From: CAYRVX01 sp964642165
GTDB lineage: Bacteria > Planctomycetota > Phycisphaerae > SM23-33
Reading direction: 5' to 3'
Length of the DNA stretch: 6,835 nt
NCBI GenBank assembly: GCA_964642165.1
Contig: CAZXOC010000351.1
Location: 1-6,835 of the forward strand
Below the pieces are notes generated by a model, which saw nothing but the letters and a program-made list of their open reading frames with translations, had not been told where the DNA came from and did not search any database. The position numbers were made by a program, and so were the translations under genes. Position 1 is the stretch's first letter, and every line of letters begins with the position of its first letter. Positions 1 through 5,709 of this stretch are shown piece by piece.

Positions 1-56
1 GTCGAAGTCACAAACGATCCGCCGGCCGGGCGCCGGCGCGCGGCACGGCTGCTCAT
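1..56 (-). CDS. possible N-terminal fragment of a leftward gene (runs off edge)
   Basis: Reading leftward from an ATG at 56-54, the frame stays open for 18 codons to the window edge and begins M-S-S-R-A-A-R-R-R-P. No domain or signal peptide can be recognised in so short a piece. The region before the ATG has only a weak purine stretch (GGGACAGAG) as a ribosome site. A perfect TATAAT on the same strand lies at 77-72, which would leave a very short leader. The Arg-rich translation could simply reflect GC-rich DNA, and a hairpin (20-38) lies inside it. This is a guess about an edge fragment. Confidence 0.2.
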   Translation of the reverse strand, partial: MSSRAARRRPAGGSFVTS

Positions 57-71
57 GCTCTGTCCCGGGCG

Positions 72-77
72 ATTATA
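72..77 (-). promoter_or_regulatory. isolated perfect -10 hexamer (TATAAT), leftward
   Basis: The minus strand reads TATAAT exactly in an otherwise very GC-rich gap, where such a hexamer is conspicuous. No acceptable -35 hexamer was found 15-18 bases upstream, and there is no TG extension. If real, it would drive a gene lying mostly outside the window to the left. Confidence 0.2.
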
Positions 78-150
78 CCGCGCGCGGCGCGAGAAACCAC
101 GGCCTCCACGGGCTCCGTCGGGCAGCGCCTGGCGGGAACACGTCGCCTTC

Positions 151-194
151 CGGACGGGAGGCGTCCGCAGGGCCGGGCGGGTCCCTACCGGCCC
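151..194 (-). terminator. paired GC hairpins at the 3' end of the subtilase gene
   Basis: Two perfect inverted repeats follow one another at the end of the leftward subtilase gene. The first has a 7-bp stem, GGGCCGG at 170-176 pairing with CCGGCCC at 188-194, and its 11-base loop contains the TAG stop codon (187-185). The second has a 6-bp stem, CGGACG at 151-156 pairing with CGTCCG at 162-167, with a 5-base loop. No T-run follows on the minus strand, so this is not a classical intrinsic terminator. It could be a transcript-end stabiliser, a Rho-assisted end, or chance in GC-rich DNA. Confidence 0.3.
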
Positions 195-2827
195 ACCGAC
201 TGCCAGATGTGCTGCTTCAGAATGATGTAATCCCCGTAGTTCACCCAGGTGTCGTAGTTGAAGTCGCCGTCTTGCCAGGTCTGCCCGCTCTGGCCGAAGT
301 GCGCCCTCACGATCTGGGAATCCGTCCAGCCGACCTCGCCGTCCAGGTCGGCGTCCCCCAGGATGGGGATGAGCATGTCGTTCTCCGGGGCGGCCGCGCC
401 ATAGACGTAGTCGCCGCCGGCGATGCCGTTGCCGTCCCCGTCCAGCGCGTTGCCGGCCAGGTCTTCCACACCGGCCGAGAGCGTCACCAGGTACCACCCC
501 ACGTCGGGCGTGATCCCGCCGTAGTCCCACGTCGCCGTGAACGTCTGGGAGTCGTAGGTCGGCTGGACGGGATCGATCGACCCGTCCTGGGAGAGGTTGT
601 CGAGGTCCAGAAGCGCGTCCTCCTCCTCAACGACGACGTCCTCGGAGAACTCCAGGCTGATCGTCCAGAGCTGCGTGGGGCGCAGCTTCCAGTCGTCCTC
701 CCCCTGGTAGCCGCGGTAGAAGGCCGCGACCGTCGGCGCCGCCGTGTCGATCGTCACCGTCAGGCCAGTCGAGGCGACCGACTCCAGCTTCCCATCCTCG
801 GTCTGCCGGGCCGTGATGGTCTGCTCGCCGTCGGTCAGGTCGAAGTCGCCGTCGGTCAGGACTGTTGCGCTGGTCCCGCTGGCGGTCGCGCTGCCGAGCG
901 CCTCGCTGCCGGCGTACACCGTCACCAGCGCCCCGTCCGTCGCGCCCGAGACGGTGAACTGGAGCTTCTTGCCCGTGTCGCTGTTGTCGAGTTTCGTGAG
1001 GTCGTCGGTATCCGAGACGCCCGTGTCGCTTCCGGCAGCCAGGTTCGGGGCGTCCGTCGCCGCCGAGACCGTCGCCAGCGCATCGGCCCGGCCGAAGCCG
1101 AACACTTCGTCGTACCCCGTGTCTCCGAGGTCCACGGCGTTGTCGGTGATCAGCCCCCGGACCTCCGCCACCGTCAGGGCCGGGTCGATCTCCAGGAGCA
1201 GCGCCGCGATGGCCGCGACATGCGGCGCGGCCGCCGATGTGCCGAAGAACGGGTCGTGACCGAACCACTCCTCTTCTCCGCCTGCCACCGTGTGCACCCC
1301 GTCTATACCCGCGACGTCCAGGGAGTCCCGTTGGGTGGAGGTCTGCGTAGAGAAGTTCGTGTAGACCGTAGACGGCCCCCGGGAGCTGGAGTCCTCGATG
1401 TCGTCGTTGCCCGAATCGGCGGCGTCGATCGCCCCGACCGCGATCACTCCCTCCGCGGCGGGGTGCCCGAAGATGCTGTCGCCGGCGACGACGATCTGGG
1501 TGTCGACCATGTCCACGTTGCCCAGCGTGAACAGCTCCAGCTCCCGGTCCGCGCCCGCGAACTGGTGAACCAGCCAGGCCAACGAGACCGTCCCCGCGCC
1601 GGTATTATCCCAGATGACGCCCTCGAGCGGATCGTCGTCCCCGTTCTGGACGTCGATCGACTCGTCGACCAGTGTCCAAGCGCTTCCCGTCCACCCAAGC
1701 AGATACAGGTTGTAGTTGTTGCCGGATGCGCCCCACTCGTCGCTCCACTGGAGCACCCCCATAACCGACTCCCCGGCCGGCAGGTCGAATCGCAACAGGT
1801 TCTGGCCCTGGGCGAATCGGTGCGACCCGTCGCCGAAGTCGTCGAAGTCGCCCTGGTAGTGCGTCTCCGCATCGTTCCCGGCCGCGCTGACGTACACGAC
1901 GCCGTCGCCGATGGCGTCCGCCGCGGCGTCGGCGACCTGGCCGTCCTCGAACATGGGCTCGGCATAGTAACCGAGGTCGTCCACGATCACGTCGCAGCCC
2001 TGGTTGACCAGCCACTGGATGGAGGCGACCATCTCGTCGCTTGCGTTCCCAGGTCCAGAGAAGTACAGCTCCGCTCCTGGCGCCAGGTCATAGATGATCT
2101 CCAGCATGGCCGTCCCCTCGTCGCCGTCTCCCGGCCTGGTCTGGTCGATCGTGATGGACTCGGGCAGATCCCCGAAGTCCTCCACCTCGTCCCAATGGTT
2201 GGCTCCGTCGGAGATGACGCCGACTTTCAGACCCGTGCCGTCCACGTCCAGGAGGGCGCGGAGGTCGTCGGCGTTCAGGATCCCGTCACCTGCCGACGTG
2301 ATGCTCCCCGTCCGCGTCACGGCGGGCAGGGGCAGCGAGATGCTCAGCACGCCGGGCACCTCCGCCAGAGACCCAACGGCCGTGTAGGACGCCCACCCCC
2401 AAGCCTTCCCCCGCGGCTCGTACCACGTCTGACGGAAGCTCTCGGCGTCGAACCCAAGCGCCGTCAGCGCCGTCAGCATCTCCGTCCGCGCCGACTCGAA
2501 GTCGATCGTGATGTAGATCTCCCCGGCTGGCGTAACCCGGGGGAAGTTCCCGACGGAGAGAACGGACGCGTCGGCCCCCGGATCGACGCCCAGCAGCTCC
2601 TCGATCGCCGCAACGGTGTCGAGGACGCGCTCGCGGATCACCGGATGGTGGTCCCGCGGCGCCGGCTGGAAGTCATCGATGTAGGCCGTCGGCGTCTCCG
2701 TCCACGGACCGGCGGCCGGAGCCACCGCAGCGAACCCCGCCGACATGGACAGCAGGAGACGGGGCTCCATGGGCTCCAGGGCGGGGAGTGACGTTTCCAG
2801 CATTGTGCGATCGCTCTTCGCAGACAT
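185..2827 (-). CDS. secreted subtilase-fold serine protease with LEPR-xLL N-terminus, Ig-like domains and dockerin-like C-terminus
   Basis: An 880-residue exported peptidase-like protein of the subtilisin/sedolisin clan. The N-terminus carries the planctomycete LEPR-xLL-type motif (E21-P-R-L-L-L-S27) in place of a standard signal peptide. The catalytic domain spans about 195-590: Asp207 in the VISDGA strand, Glu237 in DEGTAM where subtilisins have His-Gly-Thr, oxyanion Asn318 in SAAGND, and nucleophile Ser531 in GTSAAAPHVA. Glu replacing His recalls S53-like members of the clan. About 130 residues (roughly 320-455) are inserted between Asn318 and Ser531. Two Ig-like beta domains follow (about 600-695 and 696-810). 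A dockerin-like pair of calcium loops ends the protein: D825, D827, D829, D836 and D855, N857, D859, D866. The ATG is preceded by AAGGGA at a 7-base spacing. The gene is divergent from the propeller gene at 3088. Substrate is unknown; proteolytic activity is inferred from the motifs. Confidence 0.93.
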   Translation of the reverse strand: MSAKSDRTMLETSLPALEPMEPRLLLSMSAGFAAVAPAAGPWTETPTAYIDDFQPAPRDHHPVIRERVLDTVAAIEELLGVDPGADASVLSVGNFPRVTPAGEIYITIDFESARTEMLTALTALGFDAESFRQTWYEPRGKAWGWASYTAVGSLAEVPGVLSISLPLPAVTRTGSITSAGDGILNADDLRALLDVDGTGLKVGVISDGANHWDEVEDFGDLPESITIDQTRPGDGDEGTAMLEIIYDLAPGAELYFSGPGNASDEMVASIQWLVNQGCDVIVDDLGYYAEPMFEDGQVADAAADAIGDGVVYVSAAGNDAETHYQGDFDDFGDGSHRFAQGQNLLRFDLPAGESVMGVLQWSDEWGASGNNYNLYLLGWTGSAWTLVDESIDVQNGDDDPLEGVIWDNTGAGTVSLAWLVHQFAGADRELELFTLGNVDMVDTQIVVAGDSIFGHPAAEGVIAVGAIDAADSGNDDIEDSSSRGPSTVYTNFSTQTSTQRDSLDVAGIDGVHTVAGGEEEWFGHDPFFGTSAAAPHVAAIAALLLEIDPALTVAEVRGLITDNAVDLGDTGYDEVFGFGRADALATVSAATDAPNLAAGSDTGVSDTDDLTKLDNSDTGKKLQFTVSGATDGALVTVYAGSEALGSATASGTSATVLTDGDFDLTDGEQTITARQTEDGKLESVASTGLTVTIDTAAPTVAAFYRGYQGEDDWKLRPTQLWTISLEFSEDVVVEEEDALLDLDNLSQDGSIDPVQPTYDSQTFTATWDYGGITPDVGWYLVTLSAGVEDLAGNALDGDGNGIAGGDYVYGAAAPENDMLIPILGDADLDGEVGWTDSQIVRAHFGQSGQTWQDGDFNYDTWVNYGDYIILKQHIWQSVGR

Positions 2828-2929
2828 AGTGTAATCCCTTCATGACAGTCCAACGCCTGCATGACATTAGAAAGGCGTGCCGCCGAACCCATCGGCCCGG
2901 CCTTTCCCCGAACAAACCCACATAGCGGC

Positions 2930-2958
2930 ACGCTACAGCGCCCCCCCTCTCCTGTCAA
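2930..2958 (-). promoter_or_regulatory. sigma70-like promoter of the subtilase gene
   Basis: On the minus strand a perfect -35 TTGACA (2958-2953) is followed after 17 bases by TAGCGT (2935-2930), which keeps the three most conserved -10 positions (T, A and final T). Transcription would start near 2924 and give a leader of roughly 95 bases before the ATG at 2827. The -35 lies in the 10-base context CTTGACAGGA, which is repeated exactly at the BsuPI-like operon promoter. The -10 is weak, so an activator may be needed. Confidence 0.5.
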
Positions 2959-3000
2959 GAGTAAATTCCCGGAAATCGCAGAAAACTTCCCCCCGGGCCC

Positions 3001-3029
3001 TTGCCCCCTCAGGCGGCGTCTGATATACT
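3001..3029 (+). promoter_or_regulatory. extended -10 promoter of the first propeller gene
   Basis: TATACT at 3024-3029 matches the -10 consensus at five of six positions and is preceded by TG plus one base (3021-3023), making an extended -10. TTGCCC at 3001-3006 lies 17 bases upstream and matches four of six -35 positions. Transcription would start near 3036, leaving a leader of about 50 bases. It is divergent from the subtilase promoter, with 42 bases between the two -35 hexamers. That interval contains the small dyad TTCCCGGAA (2966-2974), a possible but unsupported operator. Confidence 0.55.
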
Positions 3030-3087
3030 ATTGTTGGCTGTGTGAGCCTGGGGATCGGGTGTTCCCAAGTCGGATTGGAGGAAGGCG

Positions 3088-4179
3088 ATGCGTAGTCCGG
3101 CGGCAGCCTTTCTGGCAACGTGGGCGGTTTCGGTCAGCGCGGCGTGGGCCGAGTTCTCTCCGTTCCTCGTGGACGCAACAGGCGGCTCCCAACACAATCC
3201 GGACGCCTCGGGATCGCTGGTCGTCTGGGAGGAGTTCGTCGACGGGCACTACGTCATACGGGGCAAGGACCTCCCCGGGGGGAGCACCTTCGTGGTTGAG
3301 GAGCCCAACACATCATTGGTCGGCGTGGTTGCCGATGGGGGCCTCGTGCTCTGGAGCGACAGTCGAAGTGGCGATGCGGATATCCGGGCACTGGATCTGG
3401 GAACCGGTGAACACTGGGTCGTAGTGGACGAGCCCCGCAACCAAGGCAGAGCGGCGATTGACGGGAGCATCATCGTTTGGCAAGATGCGCGTAGCTCGCC
3501 CGACCACGTTCCACCTGAGTTCAGCAATCGTGACATCTACGCCCTGGACCTTCGGACCGGGCAGGAGTTCGCCGTTTGCACGGCCCTCTGGGACCAGGAA
3601 GACCCGGCGGTCAGCGGGGACATCATCGTCTGGGCCGATTACCGCAGGGCGAATCCCATCCTCAACCCCCTGATCTCCGACATCTACGGCTACAACCTGT
3701 CCACGGGCCGGGAGTTCCTGATCGCCTCGGCCGACGACGACGTGCGGCAGGTGAAGCCGGCCATCAGCGAGAGCGTCGTCGTCTGGGCCGACATGCACAA
3801 TGGCGGAGACATCTGGGGGTATGACCTGGACTCCAACACGAGCTTCCCCATCTGCATCAACCCCTATGGCCAGAACGACGTGGACATCGACGGGCGGTAC
3901 GTCGTCTGGGAGGACTGGCGCAACGGCGTCGACAAGGACATCTGGGGCTATGACCTTCTGACCGGCAGGGAGTTCCCCATCTACCAGGGCCCGGGCAACC
4001 AGGGGGACCCAAGCATCAGCGGGAACCTGGTGGTCTGGGACTTCTCCGCCCCGGGTGATCAAGACCGCGTCTGGGGCGCCTACATCCCCGAGCCGGCGAC
4101 GGCGGCTGTGCTCTGCCTGGGCCTCGCGGGCCTCCTGGTCCAAGGGCGCCGCAGACGGGCAAGCAGGCGTTCGCCGTAG
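3088..4179 (+). CDS. secreted beta-propeller protein with PEP-CTERM sorting tail (paralogue 1)
   Basis: A 363-residue exported protein. Residues 1-21 form a signal peptide with likely cleavage after Ala-Trp-Ala (19-21). The body has seven repeated strands of the form hydrophobic-V-W followed by Asp/Glu-rich turns, with the tryptophans at 47, 89, 131, 182, 233, 274 and 317. Most repeats continue as D-I-(Y/W)-x-Y/L-D-L-x-T-G-x-E-F. This is the pattern of TolB/PD40-type propeller blades found in surface proteins. The C-terminus is a PEP-CTERM tail: IPEPAT (PEP at 334-336), a hydrophobic segment (about 338-351), then an Arg cluster. Such tails are normally recognised by an exosortase. The ATG has a strong GGAGG at 3077-3081, 6 bases upstream. 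The last 189 codons before the tail are nearly identical in DNA to the paralogue at 5710. The ligand is unknown; a binding or scaffold role is inferred. Confidence 0.92.
   Translation: MRSPAAAFLATWAVSVSAAWAEFSPFLVDATGGSQHNPDASGSLVVWEEFVDGHYVIRGKDLPGGSTFVVEEPNTSLVGVVADGGLVLWSDSRSGDADIRALDLGTGEHWVVVDEPRNQGRAAIDGSIIVWQDARSSPDHVPPEFSNRDIYALDLRTGQEFAVCTALWDQEDPAVSGDIIVWADYRRANPILNPLISDIYGYNLSTGREFLIASADDDVRQVKPAISESVVVWADMHNGGDIWGYDLDSNTSFPICINPYGQNDVDIDGRYVVWEDWRNGVDKDIWGYDLLTGREFPIYQGPGNQGDPSISGNLVVWDFSAPGDQDRVWGAYIPEPATAAVLCLGLAGLLVQGRRRRASRRSP
3532..4098 (+). repeat. 567-bp near-identical block, copy 1
   Basis: This stretch of the first propeller gene matches 6145-6711 of the second at a constant offset of 2613 bases. 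Compared base by base there is one difference, T3576 versus A6189, which is synonymous (GTT/GTA, Val). The final 522 bases (3577-4098) match perfectly. It encodes the C-terminal four blades and ends at the Ala codon of IPEPA. Sequence on both sides is clearly diverged between the two genes. Confidence 0.97.
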
Positions 4180-4197
4180 CTGCCGGGTCTGACGAGA

Positions 4198-4232
4198 GGC
4201 CCTGCCGCGCGGCCCCGTCCGCGGCAAGGGCC
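4198..4232. terminator. strong hairpin in the convergent gap
   Basis: GGCCC (4198-4202) pairs with GGGCC (4228-4232), and TGCCGC (4203-4208) pairs with GCGGCA (4221-4226). The result is an 11-bp stem with a single bulged A (4227) and a 12-base loop, 18 bases after the propeller stop codon. A smaller competing hairpin uses GGCCA (4229-4233) and TGGCC (4239-4243). It lies between converging genes and could end transcripts from either side, but there is no T-run, so intrinsic termination is uncertain. Confidence 0.4.
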
Positions 4233-4279
4233 AACGGGTGGCCAGCCCTGTTCCGCCGCTCCTTGACGTACGCGAGCAG

Positions 4280-4822
4280 CTATTGGCCCCGTGGGCCTCG
4301 GGCGCTGCGTCGCTTTCCGGGAAGGAGGCCCCAAGTCAGCAACATGATCCTGAACGTGGCGGGTTCGGGCACGATCGTGATGGTCTTGCTGACGTCGCGG
4401 CCGTTGCCGTAGATCACGGACCTCATCTCATACTCCCCGGGGAGAACGATGTCCCCGTTGTAGTCCCTCATGTCCCATACGTAGTCGCGTTGGAGCATTT
4501 CACCCGGCCCGACGGTTTTGGCCGAACCGTACAAGAAGAAGGCAATGTGCGTTGACCAGATCTTTACCCCATCGCGCAGAGCCCACAGGTCGAAGCCAGG
4601 CGTCATGTTCAGGCGTAGGGTAAAATCCCACTGGCTTGGGTTCACAACCTTCTGGGACACAAGGACGTTCTCGCCGAGTTGGTAGACGTCCCTGTCCGTT
4701 TCGATGGTGTACTGAATGCCGGGCGGCGGGTCGGGGATCAGTTCCGCGCGCACCGGACAGGTGGCGCACAAGGCAGGAATGGTTGCCAACAGCAACAACG
4801 GCCGAGCTGGACGGGGTATCAT
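4280..4822 (-). CDS. small secreted BsuPI-like protein with PEP-CTERM tail (operon gene 2)
   Basis: A 180-residue protein with a signal peptide (hydrophobic 9-20, likely cleavage after Val-Arg-Ala at 24-26). A single beta-sandwich domain (about 36-140) resembles the BsuPI family: YTIETDRDVYQLGENV, then a PGFDLWALRDG strand, then a VGPGEML-x-WDM segment and the VLPGEYEM strand. The tail has IVPEPAT (PEP at 152-154), a short hydrophobic stretch and a basic end. That stretch is weak for a PEP-CTERM anchor, with Arg158 inside it. The ATG (4822-4820) is one base after the stop of the upstream gene, giving TGACATG, and its ribosome site AGGAG (4833-4829) lies inside that gene, so translational coupling is likely. 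It is a diverged paralogue of its upstream neighbour. BsuPI homologues include a Bacillus protease inhibitor; inhibition is not shown here. Confidence 0.88.
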   Translation of the reverse strand: MIPRPARPLLLLATIPALCATCPVRAELIPDPPPGIQYTIETDRDVYQLGENVLVSQKVVNPSQWDFTLRLNMTPGFDLWALRDGVKIWSTHIAFFLYGSAKTVGPGEMLQRDYVWDMRDYNGDIVLPGEYEMRSVIYGNGRDVSKTITIVPEPATFRIMLLTWGLLPGKRRSARGPRGQ

Positions 4823-4823
4823 G

Positions 4824-5453
4824 TCAGTCTCCTACCGCCTGTCGGCGTGCGGGCCCTTCCAGGACCCCTGGGAGAGACGGAACGTCGAACTGATCCTTCC
4901 TGCGTCGAAGCAGGATGCCGAAACCCAGCGAAAGAAGGCCCACCATCGCCGGCTCCGGAACAATCGTAATGCTTGTGACCGGATCATCGGGGGAACTCGC
5001 GCCAACCGGCATGACCGGCGTCCCATGCGAAAGCCCGAGGATGTCGTACGTGCCCGGAAGCACCGGGTTCCCGTCACTGTCCGCCATGTCCCAGGTCCAC
5101 TCACTCTCGTAGGACTCGCCCGGAGAGAGCGTTAACGACCAGACGCGAGCAGAGAGGACCCATAGCCACGGCTCGACCCTTTCCCCCGCCGTCACTACGT
5201 CGAACCGGAAGCCAGGCTCGCAAGTGAACCGGATCGTGACATCCGCGTCGCCGAGGTTCATCGCGCGGTGGGTGATGTGGACCTCCTCGCCGAGCTGGTA
5301 GACCGGCTTGTCGGTCTCGATCCGGTAGACGAGCTCAGGCAGGGGCCCCGGAGGGTCGAACCCGTCCAGCGGCGCCGCCCGCGCACGAAGAGCGCCCAAC
5401 GCGATGGCCACGATCAATGCAGCACAAAGGACTGATGCTCGCGACAGACTCAT
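4824..5453 (-). CDS. small secreted BsuPI-like protein with PEP-CTERM tail (operon gene 1)
   Basis: A 209-residue exported protein. The start at 5453 is chosen because it begins a clear signal peptide (hydrophobic 8-21, likely cleavage after Ala-Arg-Ala, 24-26), has AAGGG six bases upstream (5464-5460), and lies downstream of a strong promoter. A farther in-frame ATG at 5576 is upstream of that promoter's -35. The body (about 41-145) is a BsuPI-like beta domain: RIETDKPVYQLGEEV, a CEPGFRFDVV strand, LSPGESYESEWTWDM and VLPGTYDI, matching the downstream paralogue element by element. Cys78 is an extra cysteine. The PEP-CTERM tail has IVPEPAM (PEP at 166-168), hydrophobic 170-182 and RRRK 183-186. 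Unusually, 23 further residues (187-209) follow the basic cluster; their coding sequence contains the next gene's ribosome site. Function beyond the family resemblance is unknown. Confidence 0.9.
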   Translation of the reverse strand: MSLSRASVLCAALIVAIALGALRARAAPLDGFDPPGPLPELVYRIETDKPVYQLGEEVHITHRAMNLGDADVTIRFTCEPGFRFDVVTAGERVEPWLWVLSARVWSLTLSPGESYESEWTWDMADSDGNPVLPGTYDILGLSHGTPVMPVGASSPDDPVTSITIVPEPAMVGLLSLGFGILLRRRKDQFDVPSLPGVLEGPARRQAVGD

Positions 5454-5540
5454 CGGCCGCCCTTGCCTATCTCCCGGCCCGAGAATGCAGTGCGGGGTCC
5501 ACGAGCGCAGCCACCCACAAGACCCACCTATACCGACGTA

Positions 5541-5570
5541 ATCATATCCAATTGCGCGGTGTCCTGTCAA
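5541..5570 (-). promoter_or_regulatory. strong sigma70-like promoter of the BsuPI-like operon
   Basis: The minus strand has a perfect -35 TTGACA (5570-5565), an 18-base spacer and TATGAT (5546-5541), five of six -10 positions. Transcription would start near 5534, leaving a leader of about 80 bases before the ATG at 5453. This is the best promoter in the window. It excludes the longer reading frame starting at 5576, which lies upstream of it. The surrounding CTTGACAGGA (5571-5562) is shared with the subtilase promoter. Confidence 0.65.
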
Positions 5571-5623
5571 GTGCATTCCGGATCAATCTTCGCCCCATAC
5601 AGGAAAGGGCATTCCATTGCCCC

Positions 5624-5652
5624 TTGACCGTTCGCCCGCGTGGGTGTGTGCT
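5624..5652 (+). promoter_or_regulatory. weak candidate promoter of the second propeller gene
   Basis: TTGACC (5624-5629) matches five of six -35 positions. At a 17-base spacing the -10 position reads TGTGCT (5647-5652), only three of six. An AT-richer TATGAA follows at 5653-5658 but lies too far from this -35. The 256-base gap 5454-5709 otherwise holds the divergent operon promoter and no gene that I can support. Confidence 0.3.
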
Positions 5653-5709
5653 TATGAATGATCGAATGCTCTGGACGGTACGGACTGCACTTATCGCGGG
5701 AAGGACGGC

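Noticed and set aside
20..38. Perfect 7-bp inverted repeat (CGCCGGC/GCCGGCG) near the left edge
   Set aside because: It lies in a run of almost pure G and C where such repeats arise easily; there is no T-run or gene end to give it a role.
744..1259. 171-codon plus-strand frame within the protease gene
   Set aside because: It has a Ser/Val-rich translation without motifs and lies opposite the GTSAAAP catalytic box and Ig-like region; a shadow frame.
209..2791. 860-codon open frame on the plus strand, antisense to the subtilase
   Set aside because: Its translation is Arg/Val/Asp-rich with no recognisable domain. GC-rich genes often leave an antisense frame open, and the minus-strand frame has clear protease, Ig-like and dockerin signatures.
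5454..5576. Longer N-terminus for the first BsuPI-like gene, starting at 5576
   Set aside because: That ATG lies upstream of the TTGACA/TATGAT promoter, the extra 41 residues have no conserved look, and the signal peptide begins at 5453.
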